From Candidatus Thiocaldithrix dubininis (lineage in GTDB: Bacteria; Pseudomonadota; Gammaproteobacteria; Thiotrichales; Thiotrichaceae): 64,000 bases of DNA. The stretch spans positions 1,550,001 through 1,614,000 of the forward strand of contig CP124755.1 in assembly GCA_029972135.1 (NCBI GenBank), given 5' to 3'. The notes beneath the pieces are model-generated. The model ran no database searches. It had not been told where the DNA came from and saw only the letters and a program-made list of their open reading frames with translations. The position numbers and the translations under genes were made by a program. Shown in pieces: positions 23,667 to 32,519 of this stretch. The stretch's first letter is position 1. Every line of letters starts with the position of its first letter.

Positions 23667-25360
23667 GCGCTTGCCTTAGGATCGTCAAAACGTAGCACAT
23701 ACGGGCCGATCCATAAGAATTCACCCGCTTCTAACACGCCCTTCGCCCGTGTACCTGCTGCAAGGTGTTTTTTAATCTGGCCATTTTGATCCAATAACAC
23801 GGTGGGTATATTACGGCTTAATTGACTGACCCATAATTTGCCGTCTTCAAGCATTAATTCCGCTTGCTCAGCGGATAAGGTTTGTCCCAAGCTTAGATTG
23901 GGATACGGCACAGGCGTTTGCCCCTGCCAACGAAAAATACTACCTGCCAAATCTAACAGCGTTAACGCAATAGCCGCTTCCCCGTGTTGACTATTGGCTT
24001 GCGGAGCGCGACCGATTCGATAAATTTGCGGCTGATCCGCTGTGGACGCAGACAAGGGAATAATTTCAGGGTTAGGCAATTCCAAAACCCAATCTTGCGC
24101 CCGTCCGCTGACTAAACTGAAATCTTCAAAGTGATACACACTGCTGCCCAGTGTGTGCGTTTGAGTGCTATCGACTAAAGGCAGCACTTGCTCAGCAGCT
24201 TGCCAATACACTAACTTGTCATCAGGGGTTTGAGATAAGCGAGCCTCCAGCGCCTGCGTGGCTTGTCCTGCAATATGACCGTGTTCATCCAAGAATAACT
24301 GCCAACCCGCCGCTTGTGGTAGTCGAGTGATAGCGTCTGTCAATGCACCTAAGACAATGCCTTGAACCACTAAGGTAGGGGTCGCAAAAATCGGGAAAAT
24401 CGTGCCTTGATTAGCGACCATCGGTTCGCTAGGTTTGGTTTTTTCAAGGCTAACGGGCTGTATAACAATACGTAAGGTTTTGTTCGCCACCGTAAAGGTC
24501 AACTCTTGCTCACCGCGTCGCAGCATATTGTTAGGACTCAGCCCCGCTAGTGTCGCTTCTAAGTGCAAAGCCTCTATTGCTGTTGTTGGTGCTTCTGTCT
24601 GCGCGGGGCGTAAGCGGATGCTGTGTTCAGCGTGCTCTGGCAACCAACAAGGTAATGGGGGGCGGGTTAGATGCGGATTTGCTGACAGTTGTAAGGCATG
24701 TTGTTCTTGATACCAAGCGGCCGCCCGCTGTTTTAAACGGCCGTCCTGATAAAATAATAACGGTGGTAGCGTATATTCGTTGCCTAAGTCATCATAAATC
24801 GCCAGATAACGGATAGGCTCATCATCTGCACTTGGTAAAAAAATATCGGTGCCAAATTGGCAAACCACCTCACCAACCCCTAAATCGTCCGCAGGCATGA
24901 CACAATAACGCGGGCGGCGTCCTTTCCATAAGGTTTGCTTAAAGGCGTCATAATGAAACTGTTCAAGATTTTCAATTAAGCGCTCACACGGCTGACCGCG
25001 TTCTTCCTGTACCCGCGTCTTCCATAAGCTTTGCGGAATCCAAATAATCACATCCGTAAAGTATTGTTTTTTCGTTAGAATACGCCCGGTTTTATTATCT
25101 TTACTATTGGCATCGGGGGCGGCATAGCGTTGCAATGCGGCATATAAACGCCAATCGCGTTGCCATTGCCCTTGATCTTCGCCCTGTATTTGATCGCCCA
25201 GTGCGGTATGATGTTGCCATAATAATTCCGCATTAAACGGATCATCGACGTGTTGCAAACGTAAAGTATAAATTTGCGGCGAATGATTGCTCACAAAACC
25301 ATTGCTTGATTCTACCTGTAAATGCCTGATCAATTTTGCCAGCCAATTTGTAGCAAACAT
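23663..25360 (-). CDS. FHA-like domain protein of the kinase operon
   Basis: About 565 residues from ATG 25360, which has AAGGAA 7 nt upstream; a frame extended to 25402 would overlap the kinase gene. The N-terminal two thirds is unrecognised (NIFLP- and IIWIPQSLWKTRVQEERG-type stretches). The C-terminal region (about 450-560) looks like a forkhead-associated domain: YRIGRAPQANSQHGE, then LWVSQLSRNIPTVLLDQNG and AGEFLWIGPYVLRFDD. FHA domains bind phosphothreonine. The canonical FHA S-R-x-H motif is not clear, so the assignment is tentative. Position between kinase and phosphatase supports a phospho-reader role. Confidence 0.7.
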   Translation of the reverse strand: MFATNWLAKLIRHLQVESSNGFVSNHSPQIYTLRLQHVDDPFNAELLWQHHTALGDQIQGEDQGQWQRDWRLYAALQRYAAPDANSKDNKTGRILTKKQYFTDVIIWIPQSLWKTRVQEERGQPCERLIENLEQFHYDAFKQTLWKGRRPRYCVMPADDLGVGEVVCQFGTDIFLPSADDEPIRYLAIYDDLGNEYTLPPLLFYQDGRLKQRAAAWYQEQHALQLSANPHLTRPPLPCWLPEHAEHSIRLRPAQTEAPTTAIEALHLEATLAGLSPNNMLRRGEQELTFTVANKTLRIVIQPVSLEKTKPSEPMVANQGTIFPIFATPTLVVQGIVLGALTDAITRLPQAAGWQLFLDEHGHIAGQATQALEARLSQTPDDKLVYWQAAEQVLPLVDSTQTHTLGSSVYHFEDFSLVSGRAQDWVLELPNPEIIPLSASTADQPQIYRIGRAPQANSQHGEAAIALTLLDLAGSIFRWQGQTPVPYPNLSLGQTLSAEQAELMLEDGKLWVSQLSRNIPTVLLDQNGQIKKHLAAGTRAKGVLEAGEFLWIGPYVLRFDDPKASA

Positions 25361-25373
25361 ATTATTCCTTCGC

Positions 25374-27401
25374 TTATCGCTGATTTGCCAGAGCGTCGTC
25401 AATCACCTTTAATTGCGTTTGCGCCGATACAGAACCCGCCGCTGCTGCCTTCTGATACCATTGTTTGGCTTGTTGCAAATCGGGTTTTACGCCATTTCCC
25501 ACCAAATAACGATAGCCTACCCATTGTTGCGCGTTCATATTTTCAGCTTCATTAGCCAATTGGGCTAATTGTTCATAGGTTTCATCGGTCGCCTTATTAG
25601 TTTGTAACTGTTTTAATAAACTTGCAGTATCAATAGGATCAGGTGCGGGTTGAGGTACTCGATGCTGGTAAACTTGCCAGCCAAGCATACTGACTAACCC
25701 TAAACCCGCAATACTAATCACCGGCAGATAAGGTTTAAAACTAAACGATGTCTTAGATTGAGTCGATTGAGGGGAATCAACCCGATTAGCCTGTTCATAA
25801 AAATCGTCTAATAAAGTTAAGGCTTGTGGATGCTGTTGTTTGAGCTGTTCCAATAACTGCATATACTCAAAACGTGTTTTAGTATCATGGCATTGAGCTA
25901 ATAAAAATTGTAACCACTCAGGACGTAATTCCTTGGCTAAAGCGGCGGTATACTCTTGTTGTTGCCATAACTGTTCAGCGGATAAGTGAATTTCAAACGT
26001 CAAGCGAGTGCTGTATTCATGATTATGCAGATAGCTAATCGCTTGTAATTGGTGCTTTCCAGCGGTAAGTGTATTTTCTAATCTTATTTTCAGTTGTGGT
26101 TTCTGATCGGGATTCAGCACTTTTTCAATAGTGGGAGAAATAGCCTGACCGTCTAACTGAAATCGCAGCCAATCGAGCAAGGGATATTCCAGTAAACCGA
26201 TATTGCCGAAATAGTTTAAATAAAATTCACCTATTTGAGCGTTATCAGCTTGGCTAGCATGGCTTAAATTAAATTCCGTCAGTTCTATGGTGTAGTACGC
26301 TTGCCAGAATTCAACCGCGTGCTTAACTTGTAATGCAGTGGGGCGATGCTCCGGCCACGGTTTTAACATTTGGTTAATAAATTGCGTAATATTATCTGCC
26401 AACCAAGCGTAGTTGGGTAGATTGGTTTCTGCTAAGGCAGCATGACCGATCATCGTTCCCATGCGACTAAATAAGGGCGGCAACCATTTTTTTAGCTTAT
26501 CACTTAAGGCTTTTTGTTCTGTTACTAATAAGCCGCCTAATCGACCCAATTCACCCATCGGTTGAATTTGTAAAGGTGCAGCACTTAAGGTAGTTAAGCT
26601 TTTAATATGACTATCGACCGTACTTTCTTCATGCAAATCATCTTGCGCTTTAGTACTACCGATTAATAAGTTATGCATCAGCATACCCAACGCATAAATA
26701 TCCAATTGTGGCGTGATCAAGTACTGTCGTTTTCCTTTATGCGTTCCGGGGGCTTGCTCTAAATAGAGCGGTAAGCGTTGTTCTGGTGCGCAACAATCTT
26801 TAGAAAACGCAATAGAGGTTGTGCCTGTATGTTGAGCCGCTTTTAAAATACCAAAATCGGTTAAAAAAGCATTGTCATTTTGATCTAATAAGACATTGCT
26901 AGGTTTTAAATCACGATGAACGTGAGGTGTGGCGGCGGTATCATGTTGATGAATATAAGCTAAGGCTTGACTTAACTGTATCATCCACTTGAAAAACTGC
27001 GTGGGGGTAAACTCTTTAGGTTGAAAGGTTAGATTGGGGCAGTAATTGCTTAATTCGTCCTGCATCAATGGCAAGATCATGGCATTTAATTCAATACCGT
27101 GTACTAGGATTTTACCGGCATCTAAACACGGCAAAATATGCTGACTTAACGCATCCGGCAATTGACTTAAAAAATCAACTTCGGCTTGGAGGCGTTCATT
27201 CAGTTCTTTAAGCACCTCGGAATTACGTCTTATTTGTCGCCCCGTGCGTTGATCGTAAAGACTAACCACGCGTAAGGCATAAGCTTGCCCATCGCTTTGA
27301 TTCTCGACTTGCCAAACTTGCACCTGACCGCCTGCGCCTAGACGTTGCTCAATACGGTAAGTATGTTGGATAAGCTTAATGCTTTGATGATTCGTAAACA
27401 T
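25374..27401 (-). CDS. Membrane-anchored Ser/Thr protein kinase
   Basis: About 675 residues from ATG 27401 (TTG 27428, directly after the previous stop, is an alternative). The kinase domain (about 12-350) has HRDLKPSNVLLDQND, LTDFGILKAA and CCAPEQRLP, so the catalytic and metal-binding loops are intact. The glycine loop reads LGAGGQVQVW, and the usual beta-3 Ala-x-Lys reads ALR, so the lysine is Arg. A membrane helix (about 560-580, ISIAGLGLVSMLGWQVYQ) is followed by a Sel1-type repeat (VGYRYLVGNGVKPDLQQAK). It probably phosphorylates operon partners involved in wall synthesis. Confidence 0.9.
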   Translation of the reverse strand: MFTNHQSIKLIQHTYRIEQRLGAGGQVQVWQVENQSDGQAYALRVVSLYDQRTGRQIRRNSEVLKELNERLQAEVDFLSQLPDALSQHILPCLDAGKILVHGIELNAMILPLMQDELSNYCPNLTFQPKEFTPTQFFKWMIQLSQALAYIHQHDTAATPHVHRDLKPSNVLLDQNDNAFLTDFGILKAAQHTGTTSIAFSKDCCAPEQRLPLYLEQAPGTHKGKRQYLITPQLDIYALGMLMHNLLIGSTKAQDDLHEESTVDSHIKSLTTLSAAPLQIQPMGELGRLGGLLVTEQKALSDKLKKWLPPLFSRMGTMIGHAALAETNLPNYAWLADNITQFINQMLKPWPEHRPTALQVKHAVEFWQAYYTIELTEFNLSHASQADNAQIGEFYLNYFGNIGLLEYPLLDWLRFQLDGQAISPTIEKVLNPDQKPQLKIRLENTLTAGKHQLQAISYLHNHEYSTRLTFEIHLSAEQLWQQQEYTAALAKELRPEWLQFLLAQCHDTKTRFEYMQLLEQLKQQHPQALTLLDDFYEQANRVDSPQSTQSKTSFSFKPYLPVISIAGLGLVSMLGWQVYQHRVPQPAPDPIDTASLLKQLQTNKATDETYEQLAQLANEAENMNAQQWVGYRYLVGNGVKPDLQQAKQWYQKAAAAGSVSAQTQLKVIDDALANQR

Positions 27402-27430
27402 TGCTGTTAAACATTCCTCGTTAAGCAAGC

Positions 27431-29869
27431 CTATGATGCGGCATGATGAATTGGGTTGCTAGGCAATAACCATGTTGCGATTAAAGCCAATAAAACGGTG
27501 GGTAAGCCTAAGGCTAGTAAATGGCTGTTGCCACTGGATAACCATGTCATCGGTTGTCCCATAATAGGCAATAACCCTAACACATTACACCAAGATATAA
27601 GCCAGTGGGTTAGTTGTAACCAAGCCAGACCGTATAAGACCCATGCTAAAAATTGTATCGATAACCATTGTTCTGATGATTGTTTAGGGGCGTGGCGTAA
27701 GGTTTCGGATAACGCAAAAAGCAGACCTAACCAACTTAGTTGCAAGGCTAATAAGAGCAAGCCGCCTAACGCGCCAGTATGGGCTAATACAAATGCCAAG
27801 ATGAAATCGTTTTGTACGGCTGGAATCGACATCAATTCACCATTCGCGCCAAACCATTGCGTTTCTAACCAACCTGCTTGGTGAATGGCACTTAGTGAGC
27901 GTTGCGCTTGTAAACCCATATCCGGGTCTAACCAAGGATAAACCCAGACTAACAGACGTTCACCTTGATAATTAGCGAATAAAGTAGCGAATGTTTCTGG
28001 GTAATGCCAAATGCTCCCTAATACGGCGGCAAAGATTAAAGGGAGTATTAAAATAACGCGTTGCCAAGCTTTGGGCAGTTTGGGACGAATAGCCCACAGA
28101 TAGCCAAACAGTAATAAGAGCAGAATGAGAATCGGTGAAAAGTCACGCACACTGCCCAAGACTAAGGTGGCCAGTAACAAAACCAAACTCACCCAAACGC
28201 CTAAACGTAAGCCGATCCATAGCCGTGGTGATTGCCACCAGTGATGTGCTTGGTATTGATGCAAATTACGTTGGGTTTGCCAAAAATTATGCTGTAAATC
28301 GGACCATGCGCTCAAGGCAATAGCTATTAAAATCACTAACACTAATTTAGCAAATTCGGCGGGTTGAAAGCCGCTCACGCCAGCTTCGCTACCGGATAGT
28401 TTTAACCACATCAAGCCCAATAGCACTAAGCCAATCGGCACAATAATCAACCAAGGACGAAAATGATTACGCTGAATAATGGCTACTTGCCAACGCTTAG
28501 CGAACGCGGTTTTAGGAAAGACGGCTAATAGGGCAACTCCCCATAAAATAATGGCGAGGCTAATAGCTTGTAAGCGGGGATAACGATACCAACTGCTATT
28601 GTCTGCCCCAACCGCTAATTGCATTTGCACCAATAAGCCCATGCCAGCTAAACCGATAAACCCTAACCAAAGCGTGGTGGTCGCGCCGCTTAGTTTTTGC
28701 TGATGCCCTAGCCATACGCTTAAAAACGCGGTGATTGCAACTAATACGAGACTGGCAATCGCTAACTGTTGGTTCGCTATGAGGATAACGTAAAGCCCGA
28801 TTAACGGCAGGGCAATGACGAGTAAATTTAGCCAAAAACGGGGCGGTTGGCGTTGTTCTTGCTGCGAGACGGCGGCTGTTAAGGCAACCAATAGTGAGAA
28901 CAATAACATTACTAGCAAGAGACTTAACCAAGTCCAACCTATCCAATAATCACTGCTGCTGGGTTGCCACAAGTGGGCTGCTTTTAGTCGTTGGCTGGCA
29001 GTGTCATTCGCACTGAACAAGGGAATATTACGGCTAGGGGTTAAGGTTAAATGCTGGTCGTCTGGATCAATACTAACGGCGTAGGGCGTTTTACCTACAA
29101 TGATTTCGCGTACAGTGTGCTGTTCGCTAAGCAATGGAATTTCCATTTTCAGTAGATCAATGGATTCATTACCCCGTGTCACACGAAACGCACTCTGAGT
29201 GGCTAACGGGATAAAACTAAATTCGCTGCCATTGAAGGCAATCTTAGCGGCTTTACTGCTTAACGCAGGTTCTTTTTCAGCATTCAATAAACGCCAACGC
29301 GTGTTACATTGCACACTGCCGCCTAAATAGAAGCCTTGAAGCTTATCTTGGCAAATATTGGCATTTTCTTTGTCATTCGCGCTTAAGTGATTACCCCACC
29401 AGCTATGTTGCCATTGTAATGTTTGCCCTGCGCTTGCATTACCTAGGCTAATGTGTGAGTTATCTAACGCCGTTACGGTTAAGGTGGTTTGATCTATTTG
29501 CAGCGTATCGCCTTGTGCCAATACCCAATGGCGTAAACGATGATGCGGGCTATCCGCACTTTCATCTTTATATTTATACAGTACCGATTTCGTAGCAGAG
29601 ATATTCGCCAGTTGCCAACCACCGGCAGGTGTGTCGGGCTGTGTATCGTAGCGTAATTGTAAATGTTGATGATCCGCCGCATTGGCGTTGGCATGTTGCC
29701 CTAATTCGACATAACCAATCGACACCGTTTTATTAGGGGTTGCGGCTAGGTTAAGTTGTGGCTGATAAGACCATGTTGGCATTTGTTTAAACAGTTGCCA
29801 GCCCAACAAACTCAAACCTGCCAATAATAAGAGACTGAGCAAAGCCGACATGGATTTAAGGTTTTGCAT
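27431..29869 (-). CDS. FtsW/RodA/SpoVE-family peptidoglycan polymerase, extended
   Basis: 812 residues, about twice the usual 370-400. The C-terminal half (about 310-805) is a multi-pass SEDS protein with GVSGFQPAEFAKLVLVIL (the catalytic-region Asp/Glu loop), RDFSPILILLLLLFGYLW, AVQNDFILAFVLAHTGALGG and GLLPIMGQPMTWLSSGNSH. The first 300 residues follow one anchor helix and form a beta-rich domain with WVLAQGDTLQIDQTTLTV, which looks faintly FHA-like but is probably extracytoplasmic. It overlaps the PBP gene by 14 bp and is followed by the kinase, so SEDS polymerase, PBP and kinase appear to be one unit. Confidence 0.9.
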   Translation of the reverse strand: MQNLKSMSALLSLLLLAGLSLLGWQLFKQMPTWSYQPQLNLAATPNKTVSIGYVELGQHANANAADHQHLQLRYDTQPDTPAGGWQLANISATKSVLYKYKDESADSPHHRLRHWVLAQGDTLQIDQTTLTVTALDNSHISLGNASAGQTLQWQHSWWGNHLSANDKENANICQDKLQGFYLGGSVQCNTRWRLLNAEKEPALSSKAAKIAFNGSEFSFIPLATQSAFRVTRGNESIDLLKMEIPLLSEQHTVREIIVGKTPYAVSIDPDDQHLTLTPSRNIPLFSANDTASQRLKAAHLWQPSSSDYWIGWTWLSLLLVMLLFSLLVALTAAVSQQEQRQPPRFWLNLLVIALPLIGLYVILIANQQLAIASLVLVAITAFLSVWLGHQQKLSGATTTLWLGFIGLAGMGLLVQMQLAVGADNSSWYRYPRLQAISLAIILWGVALLAVFPKTAFAKRWQVAIIQRNHFRPWLIIVPIGLVLLGLMWLKLSGSEAGVSGFQPAEFAKLVLVILIAIALSAWSDLQHNFWQTQRNLHQYQAHHWWQSPRLWIGLRLGVWVSLVLLLATLVLGSVRDFSPILILLLLLFGYLWAIRPKLPKAWQRVILILPLIFAAVLGSIWHYPETFATLFANYQGERLLVWVYPWLDPDMGLQAQRSLSAIHQAGWLETQWFGANGELMSIPAVQNDFILAFVLAHTGALGGLLLLALQLSWLGLLFALSETLRHAPKQSSEQWLSIQFLAWVLYGLAWLQLTHWLISWCNVLGLLPIMGQPMTWLSSGNSHLLALGLPTVLLALIATWLLPSNPIHHAAS

Positions 29870-32432
29870 GTTGCACCTCTAATAAGTTGGCTTTGTCTAA
29901 GGTTTGCAAAAATTCAGCCACCACAGGAGCGCAGATTTTACCGCCGCCACCATCTGCCCGCGTAATTTGACAGGCAAAAGCTAAGCTCGCCTCACTGGGT
30001 TTTGTTTTACTATAAAAGCCAACAAACCATGCGGTATCTTGTAAGGCTTCGCCTTTAGGTTTGGCTTGGGCTGTGCCTGTTTTACCGTATACATAAGGGG
30101 TTAGCTTGCCAAAATGCCCTCGCGCTGTTCCGCTTTTGACCACAGCTTGCATTGCGGTTTGCAACCACGCTAGATGCGCTACGTCTAGTTCAACAGAGGT
30201 TTGCGAGGAGGCACTTAAATCTTCTGTATCGCGCCACGCTATTAAATACGGTTGTTTAATTTGCCCTGTGGCAATCGCTGCCGCCACTTTGGCCATTTGT
30301 AGCGGGCTAACCACCATATCTTGCCCGATACTATTAAACGCTAATTGATTTGCTTGAGCTTGTGCATTTTGCACACTCAATTTCCCCGCAAAGGCATTTA
30401 ACACATCACCCCGTCCGCCATGTCTAGCCGGTATACGCTGCAACTTAAGACTTTCAGGCACAAGGCTAAAGTAAGGCTCAAAGCCTAGTTGATGTGCCAT
30501 CTGGCTTAATTGAGTTTTATTGCCATCGGGCAAGGTATTGTAATCGCTGAGAAAACTCAATTGAATAAACCAGTTATTCACGGAGTCGCGCAAGGCTTCC
30601 GTTAAACCGACTTGATCCTGTGGTTTAAAGGATTGACTGATGGGAATGCTATGATAATTGGCAATCGGCTGGCTCAGTTTGAGATGCGAAAAATTGGTTG
30701 AATCGGGTGATAAGCCCGTCACCGCCTTAAATTGTGCGCGACTCACACCCTTTAACATGCTTTCAATTTGTTGGCTGTTGGGTGTACCCTCTTTAATAGC
30801 TTGTAGGCTGGCTAAGGCGGTTACTACTTTGAAACTAGAGCCCGGCGCATTAAACCCCGTGTCACCTTGCCAAGGTCTAAATTGACTAGGGTCTTGCTGC
30901 GGATAAATTTCTGCATACGCCATTCGATCCCAAGGATGCACACCTCGTATTAAAGGACGCGGCGAGACATTAGCCGCTGCTAAAATCGCGCCAGTTTGCG
31001 GATTTAAGACGACTAATGCGCCAGCCGCTTCAGCGTGTTGTTGCCGTTTTACATGTTTGCTTAGGGTATCTTGCGCGGCTTGCTGTAGCTGGCTGTTGAT
31101 GGTTAGATAAAAATCAGTATGGCTATTGGCTGGTAAATTAGACTGGTTTAATAAGCCATTCAAGGTATAACGGTCGTTTTTGTCTTGCCCGACTAATGGC
31201 AATAGCCCCAGTTTTTCACTTAATGCGGAAGCCTCGCCCCTAAACTCATTCGGTTTAGCGGTATCAACGGGTACGGTAAGGGCTGCCCCTTGTGGTTTGC
31301 CGTCTTGTAGCTGGTCAAAGGTATACACGCTATAGCTGGCATTGCGTTGATGATTCCAACGTGCCGCCGAGGGAACATATAAGCGTTGGCTTGCCCAATG
31401 TATTTTATAGTGCTGAAAATCAAGGCCTTGGCAAGTATGCGTTTCAATGGCTTCGGCTGGGGTATTTGTCGGTGTTGGACTTGGCGTTTGTGCGTTATAC
31501 GAATCTAACTCCACTACTTCGGCATTAGCAGATTGGGTCAAACTAGCCGAATCGGTTAACGGCTCTTGCGGTTTACGCGCTAAACAAGCATCACCTTGCG
31601 CAGGCAGAATAGCATCTTTGGGAATTGCACAAACCGCAACACCGTCTAAACGTAATTGTTCAGTTTTTACCATTGTTACTGGAATACTAAGGCTAAGAGG
31701 TGTTTTACCCGCAGGTAACGTCAAGGTTAATTCCCACGCTTGATTATCATTTTGCTGACAAGAATTGGGGTTAGGGCGAGCCTCTAGCTTAGGGTTATAA
31801 GTTTGCAGTGCCGTTTGTAATGTATTAGGGTCAATTTGCCCAATAATTTGGATATGCACCTTGCTAGGCTGTGCTTTTAAAGTAAATTCGGTTTGAAATA
31901 ATAGCGGATGATTAGTCTCTGCTCGCCCCGCCCGCCAATCATGAAAACTAGGCTTGAGATTATTACCGCTTACATAAATAAACTCGGCAGGGACTAAGGC
32001 TACCGAGGTTAATGCCCGTTGGTTATTAGCATCGCTTACTTTCCACTCATTTTGTTCATTGGTTTGTGGGCGATCATCACGAATGGCAGCGAACTGATGC
32101 CCCAAGTTCCATAACTCGACCTGTTTACGAACCCGCTCCCCTTGCACTTTATTATATAAATCATCAATAAGCTTGCTATAACTGGGTAAATCCCCGCTGG
32201 TTTGCTGCACAGCTAAGGCTTTATCCATACTGGGTAGGTGAATAATACCATCAGATGAAATATTGATCTGACCTGCTTTATACAACTCATTGAATAATTG
32301 CCCAGAACTATCCACATTAAGGGCAGTAGAGGGAGTATTCGATGGTTCTTCATGAATTAAAAAATAAAAGCGTACCCCAATTATGATAAAAACAAGCAGT
32401 GTAAAAGCCTTCCAGCTAAGTGATGGCGACAT
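29856..32432 (-). CDS. Class B penicillin-binding protein (transpeptidase)
   Basis: About 858 residues. ATG 32432 follows GAGGGA by 7 nt; a longer frame to 32477 lacks support. An N-terminal anchor (about 8-26) precedes a non-catalytic region of about 430 residues. The transpeptidase domain has SxxK in GSSFKVVTALASL, SxN in LRDSVNNWFIQLS and KTG in YVYGKTGTAQAKP. It resembles PBP2/FtsI/PbpA partners of SEDS proteins and overlaps such a gene by 14 bp. A hairpin abuts its ribosome site. The unusually large N-terminal part contains ESHTCQGL-type segments I do not recognise. Confidence 0.9.
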   Translation of the reverse strand: MSPSLSWKAFTLLVFIIIGVRFYFLIHEEPSNTPSTALNVDSSGQLFNELYKAGQINISSDGIIHLPSMDKALAVQQTSGDLPSYSKLIDDLYNKVQGERVRKQVELWNLGHQFAAIRDDRPQTNEQNEWKVSDANNQRALTSVALVPAEFIYVSGNNLKPSFHDWRAGRAETNHPLLFQTEFTLKAQPSKVHIQIIGQIDPNTLQTALQTYNPKLEARPNPNSCQQNDNQAWELTLTLPAGKTPLSLSIPVTMVKTEQLRLDGVAVCAIPKDAILPAQGDACLARKPQEPLTDSASLTQSANAEVVELDSYNAQTPSPTPTNTPAEAIETHTCQGLDFQHYKIHWASQRLYVPSAARWNHQRNASYSVYTFDQLQDGKPQGAALTVPVDTAKPNEFRGEASALSEKLGLLPLVGQDKNDRYTLNGLLNQSNLPANSHTDFYLTINSQLQQAAQDTLSKHVKRQQHAEAAGALVVLNPQTGAILAAANVSPRPLIRGVHPWDRMAYAEIYPQQDPSQFRPWQGDTGFNAPGSSFKVVTALASLQAIKEGTPNSQQIESMLKGVSRAQFKAVTGLSPDSTNFSHLKLSQPIANYHSIPISQSFKPQDQVGLTEALRDSVNNWFIQLSFLSDYNTLPDGNKTQLSQMAHQLGFEPYFSLVPESLKLQRIPARHGGRGDVLNAFAGKLSVQNAQAQANQLAFNSIGQDMVVSPLQMAKVAAAIATGQIKQPYLIAWRDTEDLSASSQTSVELDVAHLAWLQTAMQAVVKSGTARGHFGKLTPYVYGKTGTAQAKPKGEALQDTAWFVGFYSKTKPSEASLAFACQITRADGGGGKICAPVVAEFLQTLDKANLLEVQHAKP

Positions 32433-32444
32433 TGATTTTTCCCT

Positions 32445-32464
32445 CAAGCAACGGGTGTTGCTTG
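32445..32464 (-). promoter_or_regulatory. Hairpin abutting the PBP ribosome-binding site
   Basis: Exact 8-bp arms CAAGCAAC (32445-32452) and GTTGCTTG (32457-32464). On the minus strand the hairpin ends directly before GAGGGA, the Shine-Dalgarno of the PBP gene. No T-run follows, so it is more likely to affect translation or RNA stability than to terminate transcription. Confidence 0.45.
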
Positions 32465-32519
32465 AAGTATAAACCAAATGACTCAGAATGGTTTTATGAT
32501 TTATGTATTGATTGCATAG

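Noticed and set aside
22749-27401. Type VI secretion phospho-signalling module (PpkA, Fha, PppA)
   Set aside because: Kinase, FHA-like and PP2C genes are present, but no tss genes occur in the window and the neighbours are PBP and FtsW/RodA.
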